Positions 1 to 9,881 of a stretch of 64,000 bases of DNA are shown piece after piece. Position numbers and translations under genes: made by a program. Origin of the DNA: Candidatus Kouleothrix ribensis (lineage in GTDB: Bacteria > Chloroflexota > Chloroflexia > Chloroflexales > Roseiflexaceae). Under the pieces are notes generated by a model. That model saw nothing but the letters and a program-made list of their open reading frames with translations, had not been told where the DNA came from and did no database searches. The stretch lies in contig JADKGW010000002.1 of assembly GCA_016722075.1 (NCBI GenBank), forward strand, positions 62,001-126,000, in the 5' to 3' direction. The stretch's first letter is position 1; each line of letters opens with the position of its first letter.

Positions 1-1
1 C

Positions 2-934
<933 letters not shown>

Positions 935-1188
935 AGAAGCTTATTGCCGGTAGCAGCCAGCAGTCAGTCGGCCGTGTCGCTGGCGGCTGCCGGCTGCCCC
1001 CCGACGAATTTTCACCCTATTCCTAGCCTGCGCCAATGTGCCAGCCAGGCGCGAAGACTCAAACGATCGCGTAAGCCTTTGGGCCTGCGCGTCTTTGCAG
1101 CCATTCAAACGCCTGCTTCGGCGGTACGCAACCATGCAGCCAACTTGCGGTATCATATACGGCACACGCATAGCCAGCGAGCCAGTAT

Positions 1189-2169
1189 ATGACCAGCGCA
1201 TCGCTCACCCGCCACGAGGCGGCCCGCCAATCACACCTGGCAGTGCTGGCCATGGCCGGCATCAACATGATCTGGGGCGCAGCGTTCCCGCTCACCAAGC
1301 CCGCGCTCGAGCATATTCCGCCATTCACATTCGCGCTGCTGCGCTTCGCGCTGGCGCTGGCCGTGCTGCTGCCGCTGGCCCGGCGCGCACCCTGGCGGCT
1401 GCTGCGCGGCCCCGACGCGGGCCGGGTCATCGCGATGGGCCTGAGCGGCTTCTGCTTCGTGCAGCTGAGCCAGACGATCGCGCTGCAGCTCAGCCCGGCC
1501 GCCGACATCGCCATGATCGCCACCACCACGCCGCTGTGGGTCGCGCTGCTGGCCTGGCCCTGGCTGGGCGAGCGCCTGAGCTGGCGCGGCGGGCTTGGCT
1601 TCGTGCTGGCGATCGGCGGGCTGCTGCTGATCCTCTGGCCGCAGGGAGCTGCCGGCAGCTCATTCGCCAACCGTGTGATCGGCGACGCGATCTTTGTGGC
1701 CGGCTCGCTCGGCTGGGCGGTGTATAACCTGCTTGGGCGCGACCTGATGCGCCGCCATGCGCCGCTGCCGGCCACCACCGCCGCCGGGGTGGTCGGTACG
1801 CTGGCGATGCTGCCGTTCGCCGCCTACGAGTGGGCCAACCGGCAGCTACCGAGCTTCACGCCGATCGGTGTGGCCGCGCTGGGCTACACCGGCCTGCTGG
1901 TGACGGTGCTAGGCTTCCTGGTGCTGTTCTGGGCGCTCGGGCGCGCCGGCGCGGCCCAGGTGGCGGCGATGATGTATTTCCAGCCGCTCGCCGGCGTGCT
2001 GCTGGCATGGCTGTTCCTGCGCGAGCCGCTCGGGGGTGCGTTCCTGGCCGGGGCGGCGCTCATGCTCACCGGCGTGAGCCTGGTGGTGCTGTGGCCGGGA
2101 GGTATGCGGAGAACCGAGAACCAAGAACCAAGCACTATTGAGCGCGAGCCGCCGGTGCTTGGGTCTTAG
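1189..2169 (+). CDS. EamA/DMT-family permease
   Basis: Inner-membrane transporter of the drug/metabolite superfamily. The 326-residue protein has two EamA halves with about ten hydrophobic helices in total. The first starts at MAGINMIWGAAFPLTKPAL and the second around AVYNLLGRDLMRR. The internal duplication and the short charged loops are typical of the family. Substrate cannot be told from sequence; amino acids or small metabolites are usual. The start at 1189 has no convincing Shine-Dalgarno site. The last codons lie inside an inverted repeat and encode a hydrophilic tail (QEPSTIEREP) unlike the rest of the protein. Confidence 0.88.
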   Translation: MTSASLTRHEAARQSHLAVLAMAGINMIWGAAFPLTKPALEHIPPFTFALLRFALALAVLLPLARRAPWRLLRGPDAGRVIAMGLSGFCFVQLSQTIALQLSPAADIAMIATTTPLWVALLAWPWLGERLSWRGGLGFVLAIGGLLLILWPQGAAGSSFANRVIGDAIFVAGSLGWAVYNLLGRDLMRRHAPLPATTAAGVVGTLAMLPFAAYEWANRQLPSFTPIGVAALGYTGLLVTVLGFLVLFWALGRAGAAQVAAMMYFQPLAGVLLAWLFLREPLGGAFLAGAALMLTGVSLVVLWPGGMRRTENQEPSTIEREPPVLGS

Positions 2170-2180
2170 CTCTTGGTTCT
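2115..2180. repeat. Inverted repeat over the 3' end of the EamA gene
   Basis: The left arm contains AGAACCAAGAACCAAGCAC and the right arm GTGCTTGG...TCTTGGTTCT with an 8-nt bulge. The left arm is itself a tandem of the hexamer GAACCA/GAACCG. The hairpin covers the transporter stop codon and ends just before the ribosome-binding site of the next gene. It has no T-tract. It could act as a transcript-end or translation-coupling structure, or be a small dispersed repeat that has extended the transporter C terminus. Confidence 0.6.
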
Positions 2181-2204
2181 GTAGTTCTAGTGGTGGAGAA
2201 GACG

Positions 2205-3533
2205 ATGGCAACCAGATACGCACCGCGCCCGTGGGTGCCACCCGCGATCGAGGCGGCGATCGAGCACAGCGCCGAGCACTACCGCGCGCTCGAAGCGCAT
2301 GCGCTCGAGGCCGAGCTGCACAGCCTGCTGGCGCGGCACGAGCAATACATGGATCACGAGTGCCTGAGCCTGTACGCCGGCACCAACATCCTCAACCCGC
2401 GCGCCGCGCAGCTGCTGGCCGCCAGCGTGGGCAGCCGGCCCAGCCTGGGCTACCCCGGCGCCAAGTACGAGATGGGCATGCAGTATGCCGAGCAGATCGA
2501 GATCATGGCAGTTGAGCTGCTGAAGGAACTGTTCGGATGCAGCTACGCCGAGTTTCGGGTTGGTAGCGGCTCGCTGGCCAACCTGTATGCCTACATGGCC
2601 TGTACCCGGCCCGGCGACGCGATTATGGCCTTCGCCGACAGTGCCGCCGGCCACGTGACCCACCACCAGGCCGGCGCGGCCGGGCTGTATGGCCTGCAGA
2701 TTCACGAGGTGCCCTACGACGCCGCGCAGATGACGATCGACTTGCCGGCGCTGCGCACTGCGGCCGCGCGCATCAGGCCCAGCCTGATCATCATCGCCGG
2801 CAGTATGTGCCTGTTCCCCTACCCGGTGGCCCAGGCCCGCGCAATTGCCGACGAGGTCGGCGCCTACCTGATGTACGACGCCGCACATATGTCGGGGCTG
2901 ATCGCCGGCGGCGCGTTCCAGCAGCCGCTGGCCGAGGGCGCGCACCTGATCACCAGCTCGACCTACAAGTCGTTCGGCGGGCCGCCCTCGGGCATGATCC
3001 TCACCAACGACGCCGAGCTGGCGCGTAGGCTCGACTCGATCGCCTACCCAGGCCTGACCGCCAACTTCGACCTGGGCAAGACGGCCGCGCTGATCGTGGC
3101 GATGCTCGACCTGCGCGAGCACGGCCGGGCTTACGCCCAGATGTGCATTGCCAACGCCCAGGCGCTGGCGGCGGCGCTGGCCGAGCGCGGCTGCCCGGTT
3201 CACGCCGTAGCTGGCCGCGGCTACACCGCATCGCAGCATATCGCGATCCAGGCCCACGCCTATGGCGGCGGCAATGCTGCGGCCCGGCGGCTCGAGCTGG
3301 CGAATATTCTGACGAGTGGGATCGAGCTGCCGCTGCCGCCAGTAGCCGGCGACTTCAACGCGCTACGGCTCGGCACGCAGGAGATCACGCGTTGGGGCAT
3401 GGTGCCGGCCGATATGCCGGCGGTGGCCGAGCTGATCGCGCAGGTGCTTGTGCAGGGCGCGCAGCCCGAGCAGGTGCGGCCTGCGGTTGTGGCGCTACGG
3501 GCCGGCTTTCAGAAGTTGCACTTCGTGCGTTAG
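2205..3533 (+). CDS. Serine hydroxymethyltransferase-like PLP enzyme
   Basis: Fold-type I PLP enzyme resembling GlyA: LYAGTNILNP, LGYPGAKYEMGMQYAEQIE, VGSGSLANLYAYMA, YDAAHMSGLIAGG and the lysine region STYKSFGGPPSGM. Canonical SHMT has a THK-T/S-LRGPRGG type loop, so the lysine is kept while its surroundings differ. At 442 residues it is slightly longer than usual GlyA. The ATG at 2205 is chosen because GGAG sits at 2194-2197, 7 nt upstream; an in-frame GTG at 2190 lacks a site. Likely a paralogue acting on glycine/serine or a related beta-hydroxy amino acid; the exact substrate is uncertain. Its stop overlaps the convergent RodZ-like gene by 4 nt. Confidence 0.82.
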   Translation: MATRYAPRPWVPPAIEAAIEHSAEHYRALEAHALEAELHSLLARHEQYMDHECLSLYAGTNILNPRAAQLLAASVGSRPSLGYPGAKYEMGMQYAEQIEIMAVELLKELFGCSYAEFRVGSGSLANLYAYMACTRPGDAIMAFADSAAGHVTHHQAGAAGLYGLQIHEVPYDAAQMTIDLPALRTAAARIRPSLIIIAGSMCLFPYPVAQARAIADEVGAYLMYDAAHMSGLIAGGAFQQPLAEGAHLITSSTYKSFGGPPSGMILTNDAELARRLDSIAYPGLTANFDLGKTAALIVAMLDLREHGRAYAQMCIANAQALAAALAERGCPVHAVAGRGYTASQHIAIQAHAYGGGNAAARRLELANILTSGIELPLPPVAGDFNALRLGTQEITRWGMVPADMPAVAELIAQVLVQGAQPEQVRPAVVALRAGFQKLHFVR

Positions 3534-4345
3534 CGCGGCGGCCAGCTGAATGTCACGACATCGCCGGGGTTGGCGGTGCAGCACTGCTTCTGGCCATTGA
3601 TCACCACCGATACAACTGCCGCGTTGCCGGCCCGCACCCAGAAGTCGCGCTGAGCCTTGTAGGCGGGCAGCGCCTGCCCGGCCCCCAGCACCTTGCGAAA
3701 GACGGTCTGGCCATCGACTTTGATCTCGAGCCACGACCCGGCGCCGCTGCCGGGGTCGATACTCACCTCGGCGACGATCGGCGCATCGGGAGAGCCGCTG
3801 GTGGCAGTGGGGGTGGCGAACGAGGGGCCGAGCGGTACCCCGCCGGCGGCGCCGGTGGGTGCCAACGCCAGATCGGGCGCCGATGTCGGCCGTGGTGCGG
3901 TGGTGGGCAGCGGCAGCGGCGTAGGCGCCTGCGTGGGCACTGCCGCCACCTGGGTTGTGCTGGTCTGACCCACAAAATTCAGCGTGCTGAGCAGCAAATA
4001 GCTGGCGCCAACCAGCACCAGCACTACAAAAAACACGCCAAAGAAGCTTGGCACCACCAGGCCGCGCACGCTAGGCGACGATGTGACCGGCACGACGCGG
4101 ATCGGCTCGCTGATCCCGCGTTCGCGGCGATACAGCTCGATCAGCTCTTCCGCCGGTATGCCAAGGTAATCGGCATAGTTGCGGATGAACCCGCGCGCAT
4201 ACACATCGCCGGGAAGGTGCTGGAAGTCACCGTCTTCGAGTGCTACAACATAACGCTGTAGAATGCGCGTCTCGACGGCAGCCTGTGATATGCTGATACC
4301 CTGGCTCTCGCGGGCTACGCGCAACCGCTCGCCAAGTTGGCTCAT
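3530..4345 (-). CDS. RodZ-like helix-turn-helix membrane protein
   Basis: Cytoskeleton-associated cell-shape protein type. Residues 1-75 form a RodZ/XRE-like HTH (LGERLRVARESQGISISQAA, then YVVALEDGDFQHLPGDVYAR and NYADYLGIP). One transmembrane helix near residues 100-125 (FFGVFFVVLVLVGASYLLL) is followed by a Thr/Pro/Ala-rich linker and a C-terminal DUF4115-like beta domain (LEIKVDGQTVFRKVLGAG, then RAGNAAVVSVVINGQ). In RodZ the HTH contacts MreB and the tail is extracytoplasmic. The length of 271 aa is normal. The gene faces the SHMT-like gene tail to tail. Confidence 0.85.
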   Translation of the reverse strand: MSQLGERLRVARESQGISISQAAVETRILQRYVVALEDGDFQHLPGDVYARGFIRNYADYLGIPAEELIELYRRERGISEPIRVVPVTSSPSVRGLVVPSFFGVFFVVLVLVGASYLLLSTLNFVGQTSTTQVAAVPTQAPTPLPLPTTAPRPTSAPDLALAPTGAAGGVPLGPSFATPTATSGSPDAPIVAEVSIDPGSGAGSWLEIKVDGQTVFRKVLGAGQALPAYKAQRDFWVRAGNAAVVSVVINGQKQCCTANPGDVVTFSWPPR

Positions 4346-4498
4346 GACAGATGCTCGCTTATAAAACTATGCGTACATATTCATTCGTATGCGTCGTCGC
4401 TGCGACCCCCGCGATTATACCATAAAAGGCCCGGCGCCCGGTCGCGGGCAAGATTGCAGAACGACCACATTTCTCCTGCCGCCCCTACCCCCTGCCAC

Positions 4499-6166
4499 CT
4501 ACACTAGCTCGCCTGCTTCGATGATCTGGTAGGCATAGCCTTGCTCGGCCAGGAACAGCTGGCGGTTATGCGCAAAGTCCAGCTCGCGGGTGTCGCGGGT
4601 GACGAGTGTGTAGAAATGTGCGGCGCGACCGTCGGGCTTGGGCCGCAAGATACGCCCGAGCCGCTGGGCCTCTTCCTGGCGCGAGCCGAACGTGCCCGAC
4701 ACCTGGATGAGCAGCTCGGCGTCGGGCAGATCGAGCGCGAAGTTGCCGACCTTCGAGATCACCAGCACTGGCTCGTCGCCCGCGCGAAACGCGTCGAACA
4801 GGCGTTCGCGCTCGCGCTGCGGCAGCTTGCCGGTGATCAGTGGCGCGGCCAGGTTATCGGCGATATACGCGATCTGGGCCAGGTACTGCCCGATCACCAG
4901 CGTCGGCGCGCCCAGGTGGCGCTGCATGATCGCGCGCACCAGCGGCAGCTTACGCGAGTTCTCGGCGGCGATACGGTACATGTCGCGCGGTTCGGCCATA
5001 GCGTAGGCCATGCGCTCGGCGTCGGGCAGGGCCACGCGCACCTCGACGCAGCTGGCCTCGGCGATCCAGCCGCGTCGCTCGAGGTCGCGCCAGGGTGCGG
5101 CATATTTCTTTGGCCCAATCAGCGAGAACACATCGGCCTCGCGGCCGTCTTCGCGCACCAGCGTGGCAGTCAGGCCGAGCCGCCGGCGCGCCTGGATGGC
5201 GGCGGTGGCGCGGAACACCGGCGCGGGCAGCATGTGTACCTCGTCGTAGATGATCAGGCCCCACTCGCGCGCGGCGAACAGTTGCATATGCGGCAGGCTG
5301 CCATCCTGCTCGGATCGATACGTCAGCATCTGGTAGGTCGAAAGGGTGATCGGTGCGATGCCCTTGTGCGCGCCGGTGTACTCGGCCACTTGCTCGGGGC
5401 GCACATCGGTGCGCGCCAGCAGCTCGCGGCGCCACTGGTTCACCGACGTGCGGTTGGTGGTGAGCACCAGCGTCGACTGGCTCACCAGCGCCATGGCTGC
5501 CAGGCCCACCAGCGTTTTGCCCGAGCCGGGCGGCAGCACCACCACGCCCGAGCCGCCGCGCACATCGCCGGCAGCATAGAACGACTCGGCGGCCTCGCGC
5601 TGGTAGTCGCGCACCACGAACTCGCCTGCGCGCAGCACGATCGGAAACGCCTCGCCCTCGATATACCCGGCCAGGTCTTCGGCCGGCCAGCCGGCGGCGA
5701 TCAGCGCCTGCTTGAGCGCGCCGCGGTTGGCGTTGGGCACAGTGTAGGCGCCGGCGCCGCGCGGGGTGCCTAGCAGCGCAGCGATCTCGGCACGGCGCGC
5801 CAGCTCGGCCATGAGCGCGTGATCGGTTGTAGTGAGCTGTAGCTCACCGCTCAGCAGCTCGAGCCGCAGCCGGCCCCAGCGCCCGGCCAGCTCGCCGATG
5901 TCGGCCAGCACATTCTGCGGCAGCGGGTATTTGGCGAACTCGGCCAGCCGGTCGATCATGGCTGCGGCTGGCAGCCCGGCGGCAGCGGCACTCCAGAGCG
6001 ACAGCGGTGTGATCCGGTAGGTGTGGATGTACTCGGGGCTCTTCTCGAGCTCGGCAAAGGCGGCCAACGCGGCACGCGCCTCGGCAAAGCGTGGGTTCTG
6101 GGTCTCGAGCAGCAGCGTGCGGTCGCCCTGAACGATCAGTGGGTTCGCGGGGTTGTAGCCTGTCAT
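4499..6166 (-). CDS. XPB/Ssl2-type superfamily 2 DNA helicase
   Basis: ATP-dependent DNA helicase of the bacterial/archaeal XPB family, probably acting in nucleotide-excision repair or transcription-coupled remodelling. The N-terminal domain (about residues 1-185) is a damage-recognition type region. Helicase motifs follow: VVLPPGSGKTLVG (Walker A), IIYDEVHMLP (DEVH Walker B), GLTATLVREDGREADVFSLIGP (motif III and the XPB-specific RED region), then ISKVGNFALDLPDAELLIQ and QEEAQRLGRILRPK (motif VI). Its 555 aa are complete. The call is secure; the cellular role is inferred from the family. Confidence 0.9.
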   Translation of the reverse strand: MTGYNPANPLIVQGDRTLLLETQNPRFAEARAALAAFAELEKSPEYIHTYRITPLSLWSAAAAGLPAAAMIDRLAEFAKYPLPQNVLADIGELAGRWGRLRLELLSGELQLTTTDHALMAELARRAEIAALLGTPRGAGAYTVPNANRGALKQALIAAGWPAEDLAGYIEGEAFPIVLRAGEFVVRDYQREAAESFYAAGDVRGGSGVVVLPPGSGKTLVGLAAMALVSQSTLVLTTNRTSVNQWRRELLARTDVRPEQVAEYTGAHKGIAPITLSTYQMLTYRSEQDGSLPHMQLFAAREWGLIIYDEVHMLPAPVFRATAAIQARRRLGLTATLVREDGREADVFSLIGPKKYAAPWRDLERRGWIAEASCVEVRVALPDAERMAYAMAEPRDMYRIAAENSRKLPLVRAIMQRHLGAPTLVIGQYLAQIAYIADNLAAPLITGKLPQRERERLFDAFRAGDEPVLVISKVGNFALDLPDAELLIQVSGTFGSRQEEAQRLGRILRPKPDGRAAHFYTLVTRDTRELDFAHNRQLFLAEQGYAYQIIEAGELV

Positions 6167-6234
6167 GGGTGCTATTCTACCACCCGCAGCCAGTACAGGT
6201 TCGCTGCCACGAGCGCGTCTTTCGCTTGTCGCGC

Positions 6235-8004
6235 TCAGGCGCTGTCGAGCAGCTCGGCGATCGTCGCAGCCAGGCGGCCGGCATCGGCGGCCACTAGCGC
6301 CTCGATCGCGCAGGTGGCCTGGCCGGCGGCGGTGTGCCAGGCCAGCGCATAGTCGGCGAGCGTGGTCAGGGGCAGCTCGGCCGGCGCCAGGCCCTCGGCG
6401 ATAGCATCGAGCGTGCCGGCCGGCACCATCGCGCCATGCCGTCGCGCCAGCATGGCTGCTGCGCGCAGCACGGCCGCGCGCGCACGCAGCAGCCCGGCCA
6501 GGTAGGTGCGCAGCCGCTCGGGCAGGGCTGCAGCCACCGGCACCACCAGGTAGCAGTCAGTCTGGCCCTGCTCGTCTTCGGCCACGTACGGCACGATCAG
6601 GTGCGCCGCCTCGCGCTGTATCGGGGCGGGCAGTGGTGCGCCGCTCAGCAGCAGCCGATAGGCCTGCATGTCGCCCCAGGCGCTGGCGTGCCGGATCTGA
6701 AAGCGGCCGCTCTGCGGCGCGGTGGCGACTAGCGCATCGCCATAGGCCACCATGCCGCCGGCGCCGGTGCTGAAGACCATACTGGTACGCAGGCCGCGCG
6801 CCAGCCAGCCGCCCTCGGCACCATCGCCATCGAGCGCCGCGCCGAGCACCTCGTCGTCGCGCAGCACCACCACGCCGCTGCGGCCGCCGGCGATGCCGAG
6901 ATGCAAGTGCAGCACTGCACCATCCGGCGCACGGTAGGCCAGCATGCCGCTATAGCCGTTAGGCTGGTTATTCTGCACAAACAGGTAGATCTGCTGCGCG
7001 CCGTAGCGTAGATTCAGCGTAATACCCGGCCCATCGGCCCAGGCGTAGCTAACATTGCCACCCAGGGTCTCGAGTGTCTCGTACAGCTGCTCGGCCGCCA
7101 CATTGCCGGCCAGGCGCGGCTTGTAGAAAAAGCCCTCAGCCAGATCGCCGGCTGTGTCGCCAAGCAGCGTCAGGTTCGCGGCCGGGGCCAGTATGCGCCC
7201 CGCCAGCGGGTGTGTGGTCAGCTCGGCCGGCGCCACCACCAGGGTATACGCGGCCAGCTGCTCGGGTGTGGCCACGGCGATATCGAGGATGTCGAAGGTT
7301 ACGCTCGCATCGCGCAGCTGGTTCAGCAGCGCGTACAGCGCCGGCGATTGCGCCAGTGGCCGATCGGTCAGCAGCGCGAGGTCGGCCGGCGCGCGCGCCG
7401 CCGCGAAGCCGTCGTGGGCGCCCAGCAGCATACGTAGCATCTTGGCGCGCCAGAACGCCGGGCGCACGCTGCCGTCCGATCGCATCAGCACGGGCGTGCG
7501 CGCTGCCGCTGCCACGCCAGGCGTGCCGCCATAGCCAAGCCGCAGCCCGGCGCCGCGGTGCGTGGCCACGATCGGCAACTGCCAGCCGGCTGCCCGCAGC
7601 CACTCGGCCCAGCCCCAATCATCGGCGGCGAGCTGCAGCGCCCGAATTGGGCCATGCGGTGCCTGTTGCGCGGCCAGCGCTTGCGTCAGCGCCGCAAGCC
7701 ATGCGCGCGGCTCGCCGGCCGGTGCGGATGACGCAAGGTCGAGCTGTATGACCAGCGCAAAGCCGAGCCGGGCACACTCGCGCACCAGCCCGGCCAGGTC
7801 GCGCTGGGGATGCGTATGCCCGTCCAGGTCGAACTCGCCCGGCGGCGACATGTGCCAGGCTGCCGGCACCGGCGCCACAATCGTATCGGCGCCTAGCTGC
7901 CATGCCCGCAGCAGCGCCGTCCCCCAGCTGTGCCGTGCCAGCTCGGCATAGCGCAGCTCGGCGGTGCGAAAGCTGGCGCTGGTGCAATATTCGCTATCGA
8001 TCAT
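6235..8004 (-). CDS. Large glycosidase-like protein, function unresolved
   Basis: 589-residue protein without a signal peptide. The N-terminal half looks like a degenerate TIM barrel of the GH35/GH42 beta-galactosidase kind (WQLGADTIVAPVPAAWH, LVRECARLGFALVIQLDL, then MLRMLLGAHDGFAAARAPAD). The middle has an amidotransferase-like segment (YTLVVAPAELTTHPLAGRIL), as in the trimerisation domain of those enzymes. The C-terminal part is beta-rich and then helical. I could not identify the two catalytic glutamates with confidence. It is transcribed in the same direction as the XPB helicase, 68 nt upstream of it. The carbohydrate-related assignment is tentative. Confidence 0.5.
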   Translation of the reverse strand: MIDSEYCTSASFRTAELRYAELARHSWGTALLRAWQLGADTIVAPVPAAWHMSPPGEFDLDGHTHPQRDLAGLVRECARLGFALVIQLDLASSAPAGEPRAWLAALTQALAAQQAPHGPIRALQLAADDWGWAEWLRAAGWQLPIVATHRGAGLRLGYGGTPGVAAAARTPVLMRSDGSVRPAFWRAKMLRMLLGAHDGFAAARAPADLALLTDRPLAQSPALYALLNQLRDASVTFDILDIAVATPEQLAAYTLVVAPAELTTHPLAGRILAPAANLTLLGDTAGDLAEGFFYKPRLAGNVAAEQLYETLETLGGNVSYAWADGPGITLNLRYGAQQIYLFVQNNQPNGYSGMLAYRAPDGAVLHLHLGIAGGRSGVVVLRDDEVLGAALDGDGAEGGWLARGLRTSMVFSTGAGGMVAYGDALVATAPQSGRFQIRHASAWGDMQAYRLLLSGAPLPAPIQREAAHLIVPYVAEDEQGQTDCYLVVPVAAALPERLRTYLAGLLRARAAVLRAAAMLARRHGAMVPAGTLDAIAEGLAPAELPLTTLADYALAWHTAAGQATCAIEALVAADAGRLAATIAELLDSA

Positions 8005-8303
8005 CGGCTGGATCTCATACGCGATCTGCTATGGTTCAGTCAACGGCAGGATGTACGCGGTGGCCCGCGTTGTACTGGCATGCGCCTGCGGCAGCGCGGG
8101 GCGCGCCGCCAACACGACTATACCATGAAAACGCGGCGCACGCGTGGCTCGCGCTTGCGAGTATAATGGGCCTGATAGTAGATCGCACGCCGATACCGCC
8201 AGCGTCGATCGGGCGCGCTGTAGCGCACCCACGCCTGCGATCTGCTGTCATGCACGCGCTAGCCGCCGCATATTGGCGCGGCCCTGCAATAAGGAGGAGT
8301 GCA

Positions 8304-9653
8304 ATGAAGGTCAACCCCGGTATTTTCAAGGCCTACGATATCCGCGGTATCTACCCGACCGACCTGAACGAAGATGCTGCATACGCGATCGGGCGCGCGT
8401 TCGTGACCTTCTTGAAGATCGATCGGGTGCTGGTCGGGCGCGACATGCGCACCTCGGGCCCACAGATCTTCGACGCAGTGACCCGCGGCATTATGGACCA
8501 GGGCGCCGATGTGGTGAACATCGGCATGGTCAGCACCGACCAGTACTACTTCGCGTGCGCACAGACGCAGCTGCCAGGCATGATGGTAACAGCCTCGCAC
8601 AATCCCAAGGAGTACAGCGGCTTCAAAATGGTACGCCAGATGCCCTACCTGCTCAGCGGCGACGAGGGCATCCAGGATCTGCGCCAGATCGTCGAAAACG
8701 ACGCCTTCGCACCCGCCGCCGGCAAAGGCCGCATGAGCACGCTCGATCTATCCGAGCAGTTCATCGAGGCGGTGCTGGGCTTGATCGATATCGAGGCACT
8801 GCGCGCGCACCCGGTGAAGGTCGTCGCCGATACCGGCAACGGCATGGTTGGCCCGATCCTCAAGCGCGTCTACGCGCGCCTGCCGGTCGAGCTGGTCGGG
8901 CTGTATCTCGATCCCGACGGCACGCTGCCGAACCATGGCCTCGACCCGCTGCAACCCGAGAATCGCGCCGAGCTCGAGGCACGCGTGCTCAGCGAGGGCG
9001 CGGCAGCCGGCTTCGCATTCGACGGCGATGGCGACCGCTTCTTCACGATCGACGACCGCGGCCAGTTCGTAGCCGGCGACTACATGACCGCACTGCTCGG
9101 CCGGTACCTGCTCGAGAAGCGGCCCGGCAGCAAGATCGTCTACGACGTGCGCGCCTCGTGGGCCGTGCCCGATCTGATCAAGGCCGCCGGCGGCACCCCG
9201 CTGATCGAGCGCGTCGGGCATGCGTTCATCAAGCGCCGCATGGCCGCCGAGCGCGTGCTGTTCGGTGGCGAGGTGTCGGGCCACTACTACTTCCAGGATT
9301 TCTACTACGCCGACTCGGGGCTCATCCCCGCGCTGCTGATCATGGAGATGCTCGCCAAGACCGGCAAGCCCATGTCCGAGCTGCTTGCGCCGCTCGAGGC
9401 CAAGTACTTCATATCGGGCGAGATCAACAGCAAGGTGGCCGATGTGCCGGCCAAGATGGCCGAGCTGGCCCAGCGCTACGGCGATGGCAAGATCGAGCGG
9501 CTCGACGGGATCTCGGTGAGCTACGACACCTGGCACTTCAATGTGCGCGGATCGAACACCGAGCCGCTGCTGCGCCTGAACCTCGAGTCGGTGGCGAGCC
9601 CGGCCGAGATGCAGCAGAAGCGCGACGAGGTGCTGGGGATTATTCGCGGGTAG
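8304..9653 (+). CDS. Phosphomannomutase/phosphoglucomutase
   Basis: Alpha-D-phosphohexomutase that interconverts hexose 1- and 6-phosphates for nucleotide-sugar supply in the cytosol. Seen in order: FKAYDIRGIYPTDLNE near the N terminus, the phosphoserine loop MMVTASHNPKEYSGFK, the Mg site FAFDGDGDRFFTIDD, the sugar-binding GGEVSGHYYFQDFYYADSG and the phosphate-binding RGSNTEPLLRLNLE. It has 449 residues. The start at 8304 is preceded by AAGGAGGAG at 8291-8299. The open frame continues 402 nt further upstream without similarity, so the longer start is rejected. Two strong hairpins follow before the convergent kinase gene. Confidence 0.93.
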   Translation: MKVNPGIFKAYDIRGIYPTDLNEDAAYAIGRAFVTFLKIDRVLVGRDMRTSGPQIFDAVTRGIMDQGADVVNIGMVSTDQYYFACAQTQLPGMMVTASHNPKEYSGFKMVRQMPYLLSGDEGIQDLRQIVENDAFAPAAGKGRMSTLDLSEQFIEAVLGLIDIEALRAHPVKVVADTGNGMVGPILKRVYARLPVELVGLYLDPDGTLPNHGLDPLQPENRAELEARVLSEGAAAGFAFDGDGDRFFTIDDRGQFVAGDYMTALLGRYLLEKRPGSKIVYDVRASWAVPDLIKAAGGTPLIERVGHAFIKRRMAAERVLFGGEVSGHYYFQDFYYADSGLIPALLIMEMLAKTGKPMSELLAPLEAKYFISGEINSKVADVPAKMAELAQRYGDGKIERLDGISVSYDTWHFNVRGSNTEPLLRLNLESVASPAEMQQKRDEVLGIIRG

Positions 9654-9775
9654 GCACTGCCTCGCACCCAGCCCCCTGGCAATCGAAGCAAGCTCAAAAA
9701 GAACGCCATGTTTGGGAGCAGCGGGCAGGGGGGTGAGGGCCGATCGCATGGGAGGCGATCAACCAAAAACCCTAC

Positions 9776-9836
9776 ACCTCCGCGCTGGGGCTAGGCTCCA
9801 GCGCGGAGGTGCGGGAGGCGGCAGCTTCCTGCCGCC
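9776..9836. terminator. Two hairpins between convergent genes
   Basis: The first is a perfect 13-bp stem, ACCTCCGCGCTGG at 9776-9788 pairing with 9798-9810 across a 9-nt loop. The second, GGCGGCAG at 9817-9824 with 9829-9836, closes on a CTTC tetraloop. Neither has a T-tract. Their place between the mutase and the convergent kinase suggests bidirectional transcript ends. Confidence 0.65.
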
Positions 9837-9881
9837 GGGCGTGCGGCCGCGTAGGCTGCGGTGACACCAGCCCATGCGGGG

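Noticed and set aside
7902..8303. Upstream extension of the phosphomannomutase frame
   Set aside because: It overlaps the start of the divergent gene, shows no similarity to the family, and a strong ribosome site marks ATG 8304.
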